DNA of 64,000 nt from an uncultured Ruminococcus sp. (GCA_900544395.1 UQVC01000009.1:1-64000), one strand, 5' to 3'; numbered from the stretch's first letter, positions 36,068-46,930 are shown. Notes: generated from the sequence alone by a model not told the origin. Numbers and translations: made by a program.

Positions 36068-36748
36068 ACGGAAAATTTAGCAACAGAATTGATGGAAGAG
36101 TTGAACTGCAAAACAGTATTTGAACTTCCGGTTCTCGGCGGAATTTCAGAATCTGTGGTTGTTACATGGATTATTATGGCAGTTCTGGTAGGATTATCGT
36201 TGATTCTGGTGAGAAATCTGAAGGTAGAAAACCCGGGAAAAGTTCAGTTGGCATTGGAAGCTGCAATTGGCTGGGCAACGGATTTCTTTGAAGGTATCCT
36301 TGGTAAAGGGAACAAAAGATATATACCGTATCTGATCACAGTTCTTCTTTATCTGGCGTGCGCCAACATGATTGGTCTGCTTGGCTTTAAGCCGCCGACA
36401 AAAGATCTGAATGTAACAGCAGCACTTGCCGTGATGAGTATGTGCCTGATCGAATATTCAGGAATACATAAAAACGGTATGAAACATTGGGTCAAGCATT
36501 TTGCCAAACCGGTGCCGGTGGTTGCACCGATTATGATTCTGGAGATTTTTATCCGCCCATTGTCGCTCTGTATGCGACTGTTTGGTAACATGCTGGCAGG
36601 ATTTGTGGTAATGGAACTTTTAAAAGCATTTGTTCCGTTGATTATACCACTTCCGATGAATTTCTATTTCGATATTTTTGACGGTCTGATTCAGGCATAT
36701 GTATTTGTATTTCTGACCGCACTGTTTATGACAGAAGAACAGGAATAG
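36068..36748 (+). CDS. atpB: F-type ATP synthase subunit a
   Basis: Membrane stator subunit that carries ions to the c-ring. Five or six helices, with the essential arginine in RPLSLCMRLFGNM and the family ending DGLIQAYVFVFLTALFMTE. The start is unusual: a perfect AAAGGAGGG ribosome site (36053-36061) is followed at the right distance by ACG at 36068, which opens a frame reading ENLATELMEELNC, as in related AtpB proteins; no ATG, GTG or TTG lies at a proper distance. TTG 36089 or ATG 36092 would give a shorter protein with no ribosome site. First gene of the atpBEFHAGDC operon; no atpI is seen. Confidence 0.93.
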   Translation, partial: TENLATELMEELNCKTVFELPVLGGISESVVVTWIIMAVLVGLSLILVRNLKVENPGKVQLALEAAIGWATDFFEGILGKGNKRYIPYLITVLLYLACANMIGLLGFKPPTKDLNVTAALAVMSMCLIEYSGIHKNGMKHWVKHFAKPVPVVAPIMILEIFIRPLSLCMRLFGNMLAGFVVMELLKAFVPLIIPLPMNFYFDIFDGLIQAYVFVFLTALFMTEEQE

Positions 36749-36796
36749 AAACGGAATTTTTGAACAAATAAAAGAATAAAAAAGGAGATTAGAATT

Positions 36797-37021
36797 ATGG
36801 GAACACTGATTGCAATTGGAGCAGGAATCGCAGTATTAACAGGTATTGGAGCAGGAGTAGGAATTGGTATCGCAACAGGAAAAGCAGTAGATGCAATCGC
36901 AAGACAGCCAGAGGCTGAAAGCAAGATTAGCAAGAACCTGATCCTCGGCTGTGCGCTTGCAGAGGCAACTGCAATTTATGGATTTATCATTGGTATCCTG
37001 ATCGTATTCTTCTTAAAATAA
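36797..37021 (+). CDS. atpE: F-type ATP synthase subunit c
   Basis: A 74-residue two-helix proteolipid. Gly-rich first helix GIGAGVGIGI, loop ARQPEAE, and ion-carrying Glu56 in LAEATAIYG. Compared with the Na+-binding Ilyobacter subunit, Gln32 is replaced by Ile23 and Ser66 by Ala57, while Thr58 and Tyr61 remain. With two ligands lost, this ring most likely carries H+. AAAGGAG ribosome site. Confidence 0.96.
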   Translation: MGTLIAIGAGIAVLTGIGAGVGIGIATGKAVDAIARQPEAESKISKNLILGCALAEATAIYGFIIGILIVFFLK

Positions 37022-37057
37022 GCAAATAGAAATTAACAGGAAAGGCGGGTGTGGGAA

Positions 37058-37555
37058 GTGCTGAGATTTGATATGAACTTTCTATATACCATGATTAACC
37101 TGATCGTCCTGGCTTTCTTATTAAAGAAGTTTTTGATCAAGCCTGTGACCGACATTATGGAAAAGCGCCGTCAGCTGATCGAAGACGGATTGAAAAATGC
37201 CCAGAATGCACAGGAAGATGCGATGAAGATGAAGGAAGAATATGCACAGGCACTTGGCGGGGCAAAAGAAGAATCTGTGCGGATCGTAGAGAAAGCACGT
37301 AAGGACGCCAAGTCAGAGTATGACCGGATCGTAAAGGAGGCGGATGCCAGAGCGGGCAGTATTATCGAGTCTGCCAAGGCAGATATCCGTGTAGAACGTG
37401 AGCAGACAATGAATGCACTTCAGTCTGAAATCGCAGGACTTGCAATGACAGCTGCAGCGAAGATCGTGGCAGAACAGGCAGGCAATAATCAGGAGATATA
37501 TGATAAGTTTCTGGAAGAAGTAGGTGAAGCTCATGAAGACACAGACAACAACTAG
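37058..37555 (+). CDS. atpF: F-type ATP synthase subunit b
   Basis: Peripheral-stalk subunit: one membrane helix (MINLIVLAFLLKKFLIKPV) then a long Ala/Glu/Lys coiled coil. GTG 37058 is chosen, nine bases after AAAGGCGG; a GTG at 37049 is too close to the ribosome site. The end overlaps atpH. Confidence 0.94.
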   Translation: MLRFDMNFLYTMINLIVLAFLLKKFLIKPVTDIMEKRRQLIEDGLKNAQNAQEDAMKMKEEYAQALGGAKEESVRIVEKARKDAKSEYDRIVKEADARAGSIIESAKADIRVEREQTMNALQSEIAGLAMTAAAKIVAEQAGNNQEIYDKFLEEVGEAHEDTDNN

Positions 37556-38069
37556 TCAAATGTACTGTTCATCTGCAGCAATGCGGTATGCACAGGTGTT
37601 GTATGAGCTGAATGTTTCGAGGGAAGCCATACAGAAAGCAAGAGAAATATTTGAGGAGGTACCGCAGCTTCATGATGTGTTTGTGAATCCGACAATTCCG
37701 ACTCAGAAGAAGGAATGTGTGATTGACAAGGTATTTCCGCAGGAAATAAGAAATTTCCTGAAAGTGGCATGTAAATATGAAAGAATGGATCTGCTTCCGG
37801 AGATATTTGCTGCATATGACAGATATTGTGACGAACAGAATCAGATCTTAAGTGCCGTATTGACATGTGTAGAACTGCCCAGTGACGAGCAGCTCAAAAA
37901 TATGGAAGCGTTCCTTTGTAAGAAATATGAAGCGAGCAGAGCCAGGATTGAGATTCAGACAGACAGTACGCTGGTTGGCGGATTTGTTCTGCGCACAGGA
38001 AGTGATGAATATGACTGGAGTCTGAAAGGACGTCTGGACAGGCTCGGACAAAAATTAACCTGGAGGTGA
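37533..38069 (+). CDS. atpH: F-type ATP synthase subunit delta
   Basis: A 178-residue OSCP-type stalk subunit: [17 protein letters not shown] at the N-terminus and the C-terminal ion-path signature [32 protein letters not shown] 37533 overlaps the end of atpF by 23 bases. Confidence 0.93.
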   Translation: MKTQTTTSQMYCSSAAMRYAQVLYELNVSREAIQKAREIFEEVPQLHDVFVNPTIPTQKKECVIDKVFPQEIRNFLKVACKYERMDLLPEIFAAYDRYCDEQNQILSAVLTCVELPSDEQLKNMEAFLCKKYEASRARIEIQTDSTLVGGFVLRTGSDEYDWSLKGRLDRLGQKLTWR

Positions 38070-38074
38070 ACAAG

Positions 38075-39583
38075 GTGAGTTCAATCAATTCAGATGAGAT
38101 TATTTCTATTTTAAAAGAAGAGATAGAAAATTTTGACAGTGTGAGCAAAGACAGTGAGATAGGAACCGTTGTTGCTGTGGGTGACGGGATTGCGACTATT
38201 TATGGGATTGATCACGCAATGTATGGAGAGATTGTTACCTTCGATACGGGTTTGAAAGGAATGGTACAGGATATTCAGAAAAATGAAATCGGAGTCATTC
38301 TTTTTGGACGGGATACAGAGATCAAAGAAGGGACAAAAGTAACTCGTACAGGGAAAAAGGCCGGCGTACCGGTTGGAGATAAATATGTAGGAAGAGTTGT
38401 CAATGCACTGGGAGCTCCGATTGATGGAAAAGGCGAGATCGAAGCAGATGATTATCGTCCGATCGAACAGGAAGCACCGGGAATTATTGACAGAAAATCA
38501 GTCAGCGTACCGATGGAAACAGGAATCCTTTCCATTGATGCCATGTTCCCGATCGGACGTGGGCAAAGAGAGTTGATCATCGGGGACCGTCAGACAGGAA
38601 AAACATCCATTGCGATGGATACAATTCTGAATCAGAAGGGAAAAGATGTAATCTGTATTTATGTGGCGATCGGTCAGAAGGCATCGACTGTTGCAAAAGT
38701 GGTAAATACATTGAAAAATAACGGTGCACTGGATTATACGATCGTGGTATCGTCTACAGCCAGTGATTGTGCACCGCTTCAGTATATCGCACCATATGCC
38801 GGAACAGCAATGGCAGAGCATTTTATGTATCAGGGAAAAGATGTCCTGATCGTCTATGATGATCTGTCAAAACATGCGGTTGCCTATCGTGCATTGTCTC
38901 TGCTGCTCGGTCGCTCACCGGGACGTGAGGCATACCCGGGAGATGTATTCTATCTGCATTCCAGACTGTTGGAGCGTTCCAGCCGTTTAAGTGATGAACT
39001 GGGAGGCGGTTCTATTACAGCACTTCCGATTATTGAGACGCAGGCAGGAGATGTATCCGCATATATTCCGACCAACGTAATTTCCATTACAGACGGACAG
39101 ATCTTCCTGGAGAGCGATTTGTTTGCGGCAGGTATGAGACCGGCTGTCAACGTAGGACTTTCCGTATCTCGTGTAGGTGGTGCCGCACAGACAAAAGCGA
39201 TGAAAAAAGCGTCCGGAAGTATTCGTATCGATCTGGCACAGTACCGCGAGATGGAAGTGTTCACGCAGTTTAGTTCCGATCTGGATGCTGCGACAAAAGA
39301 ACAGCTGGAGTATGGAAGTGGTTTGATGGAATTGTTGAAGCAGCCGCTTTATCATCCGCTCAGTCTGCATGAAAAAGTCATCACACTGTGTGCGGCGACA
39401 CATAAAGTGATGCTTGGAATCGAAAAGACAAAGATCAAACAGTTCCAGGCAGATATGCTTCAACATTTTGATTCTGAGTATCCGGAAATCGGACAGGAGA
39501 TCGAAGAAAAGAAGGTGCTGCCGGAAGAACTGATCGAAAAGATTGTAAAGACTGCAAAGGAATTCAAGAAGAGCAGGTGTTAG
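38075..39583 (+). CDS. atpA: F-type ATP synthase subunit alpha
   Basis: Non-catalytic nucleotide-binding subunit with P-loop [19 protein letters not shown] and the arginine-finger region [16 protein letters not shown] 38075 lies eight bases after GGAGG; an earlier GTG at 38066 overlaps the ribosome site. 502 residues, full length. Confidence 0.96.
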   Translation: MSSINSDEIISILKEEIENFDSVSKDSEIGTVVAVGDGIATIYGIDHAMYGEIVTFDTGLKGMVQDIQKNEIGVILFGRDTEIKEGTKVTRTGKKAGVPVGDKYVGRVVNALGAPIDGKGEIEADDYRPIEQEAPGIIDRKSVSVPMETGILSIDAMFPIGRGQRELIIGDRQTGKTSIAMDTILNQKGKDVICIYVAIGQKASTVAKVVNTLKNNGALDYTIVVSSTASDCAPLQYIAPYAGTAMAEHFMYQGKDVLIVYDDLSKHAVAYRALSLLLGRSPGREAYPGDVFYLHSRLLERSSRLSDELGGGSITALPIIETQAGDVSAYIPTNVISITDGQIFLESDLFAAGMRPAVNVGLSVSRVGGAAQTKAMKKASGSIRIDLAQYREMEVFTQFSSDLDAATKEQLEYGSGLMELLKQPLYHPLSLHEKVITLCAATHKVMLGIEKTKIKQFQADMLQHFDSEYPEIGQEIEEKKVLPEELIEKIVKTAKEFKKSRC

Positions 39584-39584
39584 T

Positions 39585-40478
39585 ATGGCAAATATAAGAG
39601 AAATACAGAGCCGCATCAACAGCGTAAAAGATACGATGAAGATCACAAATGCAATGTATATGATTTCCTCTTCCAAAATGACGCAGGCCAGAAAAAAGCT
39701 GGCAGATACCGAACCATATTTTTATGGGTTGCAAGGAGAGATTTCCCGTATCCTGCGTCATGTGCCGGAGATCCGGCATCCGTATTTTGATGCCAGAGAG
39801 AATATTCCGGCAGAGCAGAAAAAAATTGGTTCGATCGTAGTGACAGCCGACAAAGGGCTTGCAGGAGCATACAATCACAATATTATCAAACTGGAAGAAG
39901 AAATCCTTGCACAGCCGGGGATTCACAAGCTCTTTGTTGTAGGTGAGCTGGGACGGCATTATTTTGCAAAGCACGATGTAGAAATCGATACGAATTTCCA
40001 GTACACAGTTCAGAAACCGACGATGCATCGGGCAAGAGATATCGGTCAGTCAGTGATCGATCAGTTTCTGGCAGGGGAACTGGATGAAGTGTATGTTGTA
40101 TATACCCGCATGGAGAATTCGGTACAGGCAGATGCGGAAAAATTGAAATTGCTTCCGTTGGAGACCAAAGACTTCGGAAGTATGAAAATGCCTCTGAATA
40201 TGTATCGGGAAGCAATTGAGCTGTATCCCTCCGCAGACAGCGTGATGGACAGTATTGTTCCGAACTATGTCATTGGTATGGTCTACGGATGTCTGGTAGA
40301 GGCATATGCCAGTGAACACAATGCCCGTATGATGGCAATGAAAGCTGCGACAGACAGTGCAGAAAGTCTGATCCGGGAATTGTCAATCGTATATAACAGA
40401 GCCAGACAGGCTGCAATTACCCAGGAAATTACGGAAGTTTGCAGCGGTGCGAAGGCGCAGAAGCAGAAAAGGAAGTGA
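39585..40478 (+). CDS. atpG: F-type ATP synthase subunit gamma
   Basis: Central-stalk subunit of 297 residues. N-terminal IREIQSRINSVKDTMKITNAMYMISSSKM and C-terminal coiled coil SIVYNRARQAAITQEITEV are diagnostic. It starts one base after the atpA stop. Confidence 0.96.
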   Translation: MANIREIQSRINSVKDTMKITNAMYMISSSKMTQARKKLADTEPYFYGLQGEISRILRHVPEIRHPYFDARENIPAEQKKIGSIVVTADKGLAGAYNHNIIKLEEEILAQPGIHKLFVVGELGRHYFAKHDVEIDTNFQYTVQKPTMHRARDIGQSVIDQFLAGELDEVYVVYTRMENSVQADAEKLKLLPLETKDFGSMKMPLNMYREAIELYPSADSVMDSIVPNYVIGMVYGCLVEAYASEHNARMMAMKAATDSAESLIRELSIVYNRARQAAITQEITEVCSGAKAQKQKRK

Positions 40479-40484
40479 GAATAG

Positions 40485-41885
<1,401 letters not shown>

Positions 41886-41896
41886 GAGCGTGGCAT

Positions 41897-42313
41897 ATGG
41901 ATACATTTGGTCTGAAAATCATCGCAAGTGACAGGGTTTTTTACGAAGGACGCTGCAGAAAGCTTGTGATTCCGGCGCCGGATGGAGAAAAGGGAATTCT
42001 GCCCAATCATGAGAATATGGTAATCGCAGTGAAGATCGGAATGGGACGCATGGAAATCGAGGAAGGAAAATGGATGGAAGTTGCGTTTGGCCGGGGATTT
42101 GCAGAGGTAGTCAACAACCGTGTGACACTGTTGGTAGATACCGCGGAGAAACCGGAAGAGATCGACATTCGTCATGCACAGGAACAGAAAGAGCGTGCAG
42201 AAGAGAGAATCCGCCAGAAACAGAGCATTCAGGAGTATTACCATTCCCAGGCATCTCTGGCAAGAGCCATGAACCGATTGAGAGTATCTCAGGGAAAACG
42301 CTGGAATTTATAG
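41897..42313 (+). CDS. atpC: F-type ATP synthase subunit epsilon
   Basis: A 138-residue regulatory subunit: beta-sandwich domain (LVIPAPDGEKGILPNHENMV) followed by a helical hairpin. Last gene of the operon, ended by a strong terminator. Confidence 0.94.
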   Translation: MDTFGLKIIASDRVFYEGRCRKLVIPAPDGEKGILPNHENMVIAVKIGMGRMEIEEGKWMEVAFGRGFAEVVNNRVTLLVDTAEKPEEIDIRHAQEQKERAEERIRQKQSIQEYYHSQASLARAMNRLRVSQGKRWNL

Positions 42314-42321
42314 AGAAAAAG

Positions 42322-42360
42322 GACAAGGAAGTTTACCTGCCGGTGAGCTTCCTTGTTTCT
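42322..42360 (+). terminator. Terminator of the F-type ATP synthase operon
   Basis: GACAAGGAAG pairs with CTTCCTTGT across a short inner stem (TTACC/GGT), followed by TTCTTT. Confidence 0.85.
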
Positions 42361-42546
42361 TTGACAGAAAAGTTTACAGGATATTTATAGAAATTTCATT
42401 GTGTCCGGTCTGCAGTTCTAGTATAATAAAGTCAATCTTGAAAGGAATCCCTTTCAAAAATCTCATATGGCAGCAAAGCCATTCAAAAAAGATTCCCAAA
42501 TGAAAAGAAAAATACAAAAAATGCAGAGACGAAGGAGGAACTCGAA

Positions 42547-42852
42547 ATGGCAGCGGGAAAAAGCGAATATATTAAGAAAGCCTATGAGGATTTGAGCCGA
42601 ATCAGTGCAGATGAGGAGAAACGTCTGGAATATGAGGAGAGAGAACGTGCGATCCGGGATCATCAGTATTTTTCCACAGTATATAAAAATACCGGATTAA
42701 AAGAAGGCTTGAAAGAAGGCAGAAGACAGGCTACGGTAGAATTATTACAGGAGATGGGAATGAAAAAACACGATGTTTGTGCAAAGATGCAGGAGAAATT
42801 TCGGCTTTCTGCAAAAGAAGCAGGACAGGAAGTAGAAAAATATTGGAAATAA
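42547..42852 (+). pseudogene. C-terminal remnant of an Rpn/PD-(D/E)XK nuclease-family transposase
   Basis: The 101-residue frame has the Glu/Lys-rich EYEERERAIRDHQ and TGLKEGLKEGRRQATVELLQEMG ending of Rpn-family proteins. The same frame is open upstream to 42442 and carries more of the family sequence (ELEMAAGKSEYIKKAY), but the nuclease domain itself is missing. ATG 42547 has an AAGGAGG site, so the piece may still be translated; most likely a decayed copy of a family that is common in this lineage. Confidence 0.7.
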
Positions 42853-42914
42853 TCAGTGTATTCTTAAAATCCCCCGGACTGTTTTACGTATTTTTGTCAT
42901 AAACTCACAATTTC

Positions 42915-42943
42915 TTGCATTTTAAAGGAGACTATTATAAAAT
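42915..42943 (+). promoter_or_regulatory. Promoter of the GGDEF-EAL gene
   Basis: TTGCAT 42915-42920, 17 bases, TAAAAT 42938-42943, giving a leader of about 80 bases. Confidence 0.6.
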
Positions 42944-42956
42944 AACCATATGTGTT

Positions 42957-43007
42957 TCCGTATTTTTATACGGAGTGGAAAGTCCGGGACTGACAATTTG
43001 TCCGGAC
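42957..43007 (+). promoter_or_regulatory. Structured mRNA leader with two hairpins upstream of the GGDEF-EAL gene
   Basis: TCCGTAT/ATACGGA with a four-T loop (42957-42974), then GTCCGG (42982-42987) pairing with CCGGAC (43002-43007). I could not match it to the known c-di-GMP riboswitch consensus. Confidence 0.5.
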
Positions 43008-43032
43008 GGGATGATATCGGGGGAAAGAAACT

Positions 43033-44652
43033 ATGAGTGAGAATTATAAACAGCGTTCGATCATCGAGATCATGAATGAGGTACTTGGTACAATCCGGGA
43101 TCATTATGATTCAGAGTATGTTTATTATATTGAAAGAGATGAAGAAGAGATCCTTACAATTTATGAGTGGTGTGCCGAGTTTATCCCATGGCAGAGGGAC
43201 AAGATCAAGATGCTGGATAAGGAGCAGTGGCCGCGTTGGATGTGTCAGGAGATCACAGATACCACAGAGGCAGATTATAGTGTTTTTCAGCCGCTGGAAG
43301 ACGGTGCAGTGGCAGTTCTTGCAGTTGTTGGAGTACACCGGGGAGGCTGTGAGATTTCTTATATGAGATCACTTCTTCCTTATATTTCCCAGTCTGTGAT
43401 CTTGCAGAAGATGCAGAAACAGCAGGAGTATTTGAGTTATCATGATGATCTGACAGGATTGATGAACAGGAACAGTTTTGTCAGATATATGACGGATATC
43501 CATAAGAAAGAATGTAAATCTCTGGGGGCAGTTTCGGTTGATATCAATGGACTGAAGAATTTCAACCGGGAGTTTGGACACGAATATGGCGATGAGGTTG
43601 TGATCCGTGTCGGGGAAGTCTTGGAAGAATATTTTCGCAGTTCCTTAGTCTTTCGGATGACAGGTGATGAGTATCTGGTAGCAGCGGAAGATGTGACATA
43701 TGATACATTTATCAAGAGTGTGAATGATGCACATCATAAGCTGGATAACATCAGTCTGGGTCTGGTATCCATTGGATACGCATGGGAAAAGGTAGACATT
43801 GATGCAGAGAAGCTCATCGGTCGTGCGGAGACGATGATGCGGGAAGAGAAGCAGAAGTACTATAAAAATCTGAAAAAAGGACATCATGAGCCGATCATCA
43901 AGCAGGATCTGCTCAATGACATTGAAAGTGGAAACTTCATTGTCTGTCTGGTTCCTAAAGTGGACGCAGATACAGAAGAAGTTGTAGGTGCAGAGGCAGT
44001 TGTGCGTTATCACCATAAAGATCTGGGGATTATGAATCCCGGGAAGTATCTGACTCTTTTGGAAGAGACCAAATTGTCCCATTATCTGGATCTTTATGTT
44101 TTTGAACAGGTCTGTAAGACGCTGAATCGTTGGGAAAGGGAAGAACTTCCAATGATCCCGATTGCAGTGAATTTTGCCGGGGCAACATTGCGGCAGATAG
44201 ATGTGGCGGAAAAAATGACGGCGCTGATCGAAAAATATCATGTGTCCTGTGAATATCTGGAAGTGGAGGTTTCAGAATCTTACAGTGATATGAACCAGGA
44301 AATGCTTGCTGAGACGAGCAATAAGATCCGGAAAAGTAATGTACGGGTGATCTTGGATCATTTTGGTGCCAAAGAGTCTACCGTTGCGATTCTGACGATT
44401 ATGGAGTTTGACGGACTGAAGCTGGATAAGAGTATCGTAGCGAATATTGTGACAAACGACCGAAGTCAGATCGTAGCAAGGTCAGTAGCAGATGCCTGTC
44501 ATCAGTTGGGTGTTGTTGTATCAGCAAGCGGGGTTGAGACAAGAGACCAGCTGAATGTTTTGAAAGAGCTGGGATGTAGTTGTGTACAGGGCAGCCTGTT
44601 TAATAAGCCGATTACGATTGATACATTTGAAGTTCGTTATCTGAAAGGATAG
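43033..44652 (+). CDS. GGDEF-EAL signalling protein with degenerate catalytic motifs
   Basis: A 539-residue cytoplasmic protein with three parts: an N-terminal GAF-like sensor (about 1-130), a GGDEF domain and a C-terminal EAL domain. The cyclase signature reads TGDEY (residues 210-214) instead of GGDEF. The EAL motif is EAV (Glu321); metal-binding DDFG is DHFG (Asp442-His443), while VNF, EVSES, KLDKS and GVET-type Glu remain. Both activities may be weak or lost, making it a c-di-GMP or GTP sensor. It is followed by the phosphopantetheinyl transferase after five bases. Confidence 0.9.
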   Translation: MSENYKQRSIIEIMNEVLGTIRDHYDSEYVYYIERDEEEILTIYEWCAEFIPWQRDKIKMLDKEQWPRWMCQEITDTTEADYSVFQPLEDGAVAVLAVVGVHRGGCEISYMRSLLPYISQSVILQKMQKQQEYLSYHDDLTGLMNRNSFVRYMTDIHKKECKSLGAVSVDINGLKNFNREFGHEYGDEVVIRVGEVLEEYFRSSLVFRMTGDEYLVAAEDVTYDTFIKSVNDAHHKLDNISLGLVSIGYAWEKVDIDAEKLIGRAETMMREEKQKYYKNLKKGHHEPIIKQDLLNDIESGNFIVCLVPKVDADTEEVVGAEAVVRYHHKDLGIMNPGKYLTLLEETKLSHYLDLYVFEQVCKTLNRWEREELPMIPIAVNFAGATLRQIDVAEKMTALIEKYHVSCEYLEVEVSESYSDMNQEMLAETSNKIRKSNVRVILDHFGAKESTVAILTIMEFDGLKLDKSIVANIVTNDRSQIVARSVADACHQLGVVVSASGVETRDQLNVLKELGCSCVQGSLFNKPITIDTFEVRYLKG

Positions 44653-44657
44653 TTGTA

Positions 44658-45299
44658 ATGATAGATACCTGGCTTGCAGATGTAAGGCCGTTATATAAGG
44701 AGTCCTGCTACAGGCATTATTACGAGAGGCTGCCAAAGTTTCGGAAGGAGAAGGCAGACCGCCTCAGACAACAGCAGAGTAAGGCGCAGAGCGCAGGGGC
44801 ATGGCTTCTGTTAGAAGAGATCCGCATCAGACATAAGATATCGGACAGCGCTGTATATAATTTCTCCCATTCCGGGGACTATGTATTGTGTTCCGTAGAT
44901 ACCGAAGGAAGAAGGGGCATACAGGTCGGTTGTGATATCGAAAAGATCCGGGAAGACCGGCTCAATCTGGCGAGACATTTTTTCTGCCGAAGTGAGTATG
45001 AAGACCTTTTGAAAAGCAGAACAACAGAAGAAAGAATTGAGAAGTTTTACAGATATTGGGTTTTGAAAGAAAGTTTTATGAAAGCTACCAGAGAAGGGAT
45101 GCGATTGCCTTTGTCTGCTTTTGAAATACAGCTTTCGGATCCGCCGCTGTTAAAACGGAAACCAGAGCAGTTTCCGGATCAATATTATTATCGGGAGTAT
45201 CCGCTGGATGGATTTCCATATCGGGTCGCGGTATGTTCAAATTGTCCGGATATAGATTCTAAAATACAAATGGAGTTAACACAAATATGGCAAGAGTAA
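44658..45299 (+). CDS. 4'-phosphopantetheinyl transferase (Sfp/AcpT type)
   Basis: Transfers phosphopantetheine to carrier proteins. Conserved parts are FSHSGDYVL, the Mg2+ motif GCDIEKI and YWVLKESFMKATREG. At 213 residues it is the Sfp-like size. There is no polyketide or peptide synthetase in the window, so its carrier is elsewhere. It overlaps the next gene by 13 bases. Confidence 0.9.
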   Translation: MIDTWLADVRPLYKESCYRHYYERLPKFRKEKADRLRQQQSKAQSAGAWLLLEEIRIRHKISDSAVYNFSHSGDYVLCSVDTEGRRGIQVGCDIEKIREDRLNLARHFFCRSEYEDLLKSRTTEERIEKFYRYWVLKESFMKATREGMRLPLSAFEIQLSDPPLLKRKPEQFPDQYYYREYPLDGFPYRVAVCSNCPDIDSKIQMELTQIWQE

Positions 45300-46078
45300 A
45301 TCGAAAAGCAAAAAAGATACTCATCATGGGAATGATCATGGGTGCAGCCGCAGGAATCGCACTTACTTTTCTGGCAGCCAACAGTAAGATGCATGATAAA
45401 AATGATGAGATGAAACAGGTAAAAACAAAATATGAAAAACAGATCACAACATTGAAACAACAGTTGGAAGAAGAAAAAAAAGCGGAAAAAACACAGAATC
45501 TTCAGTCAAAAGAGTGGAATCTGCTTCTTGTAAATAACTCCTATCCGCTTGCAGCAGACTTTGCGCCGGAGCTGACAGTGATAGATGAGGAAGGCAACAA
45601 GGTTGATGCAAGAATTGCAGAATCGGTAAATAAGATGCTTCAGGATGCAAAAAAAGCCAAGATGAATTTGAAAGTAATTTCCGGATATCGCACGTATGAT
45701 GAGCAGAAGGGAGTCTTCAATGATACCATGCAGTCCTGGCTCAGTCAGGGATATTCCTATGTTGATTCTTATGATGAGACGAAGAAATCAGTTGCAGTTC
45801 CGGGAACCAGTGAACATGCAACCGGTCTGGCACTGGATATTGTATCAGAAAAAAATCAGACTTTGGATGAATCTCAGGCACAGACTCCGGAGCAGCAGTG
45901 GTTGATGAAAAACTGTCAGAATTACGGATTTATCCTTCGGTATCCGAAAGATAAAACAGACGTAACACAATATGCGTATGAGCCATGGCATTATCGTTAT
46001 GTCGGAGAAAAGGCAGCGAAAGAGATTACAGAAAAAGGAATCACATTAGAAGAATATCTGGCGCAGATACAAAAATAA
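45287..46078 (+). CDS. VanY/M15B-type D-alanyl-D-alanine carboxypeptidase
   Basis: A 263-residue membrane-anchored peptidase: basic start, one helix (about residues 9-28), a coiled coil to about 65, then the M15B domain. Zinc ligands are in SEHATGLALDI (His, Asp) and EPWHYRYVG (Glu base, His). It trims peptidoglycan stem peptides outside the cell. The gene overlaps the phosphopantetheinyl transferase gene and is followed by a terminator. Confidence 0.93.
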   Translation: MARVNRKAKKILIMGMIMGAAAGIALTFLAANSKMHDKNDEMKQVKTKYEKQITTLKQQLEEEKKAEKTQNLQSKEWNLLLVNNSYPLAADFAPELTVIDEEGNKVDARIAESVNKMLQDAKKAKMNLKVISGYRTYDEQKGVFNDTMQSWLSQGYSYVDSYDETKKSVAVPGTSEHATGLALDIVSEKNQTLDESQAQTPEQQWLMKNCQNYGFILRYPKDKTDVTQYAYEPWHYRYVGEKAAKEITEKGITLEEYLAQIQK

Positions 46079-46084
46079 GAGCTG

Positions 46085-46125
46085 AAGAGTTTTTATTCCA
46101 TTTGGGGTAGAAACTCTTTTCTTTC
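46085..46125 (+). terminator. Terminator after vanY-like gene
   Basis: AAGAGTTTTT pairs with AGAAACTCTT (46109-46118), followed by TTCTTTC. Confidence 0.75.
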
Positions 46126-46151
46126 TATGGTCGGAAAAATAAGCTTTGTGA

Positions 46152-46180
46152 TTGACGCATAAAATTGGATTTGTTAAAAT
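46152..46180 (+). promoter_or_regulatory. Promoter of the XRE-dgt operon
   Basis: TTGACG 46152-46157, 17 bases, TAAAAT 46175-46180; about 70 bases before the start of the regulator gene. Confidence 0.65.
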
Positions 46181-46248
46181 GAGAGAAGTGAAATGATAGA
46201 AATAAAAACATTTCTTATAGAGCGTACAGACAGAAGAAGGAGGAACAT

Positions 46249-46917
46249 ATGGAAGATCTTACATTTGGAGAACAGGTCAAAGTGATGCTGAGCCGGAAAG
46301 GCATGACGATCAAAGAACTGGCAGAGATCATAGAAGAGAAGACAGGTATGAAGATGTCCAGACAGAATTTGACACAAAGGCTGGGAAGAGATAATTTTCA
46401 GGAACAGGATATGCGGATGATTGCATCCATTTTGGATTGTCCATTCCAGTTGAGTATTCTGGGGGGAGAATCGGCAGAGCTGACAGCGGCAGATTTGCGG
46501 ACAGTAGAAGAGATGCGCAGAAAAGAAGGCAAATTAGACGATGGGGAACCCACATTGGAAGAGATGCAGATCGAGCTGCCTCTGGAGGAGCTGAAGCCTC
46601 ATGAAGAAGCAGAAATGCAGGAACGTACTCTTGATGATATCGCACAGGATCTTCCTATTTCATCTGTGATGAAGAGAGCAGAAGAAGAGGATGCAAAGCG
46701 GGAAGATCTGGCTGTCGGTGATGTGAATCCTTATACAGGACATGAGTATCAGTCCAACAGTGTGCGGATGCATCCGAGCCGGATCGGATATGTTCAGGTA
46801 TATGATCGAAGGATCCATAAGTGGAAGGATATGACAGAGTGGGCATTTCTTGGAGAACAGGAGCGAAAGAAAGCCATGCTTGGAAGGGAGTATGTACCGC
46901 CGATCTATCTGGATTAG
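46249..46917 (+). CDS. XRE-like HTH protein
   Basis: A 222-residue protein with an N-terminal helix-turn-helix (FGEQVKVMLSRKGMTIKELAE) over about residues 6-65 and a Glu-rich middle part, ending with a tyrosine-containing tail. AAGGAGG ribosome site. It precedes the dGTPase gene by 13 bases. Target genes unknown. Confidence 0.75.
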   Translation: MEDLTFGEQVKVMLSRKGMTIKELAEIIEEKTGMKMSRQNLTQRLGRDNFQEQDMRMIASILDCPFQLSILGGESAELTAADLRTVEEMRRKEGKLDDGEPTLEEMQIELPLEELKPHEEAEMQERTLDDIAQDLPISSVMKRAEEEDAKREDLAVGDVNPYTGHEYQSNSVRMHPSRIGYVQVYDRRIHKWKDMTEWAFLGEQERKKAMLGREYVPPIYLD

Positions 46918-46930
46918 AAGGAGGATGGCT

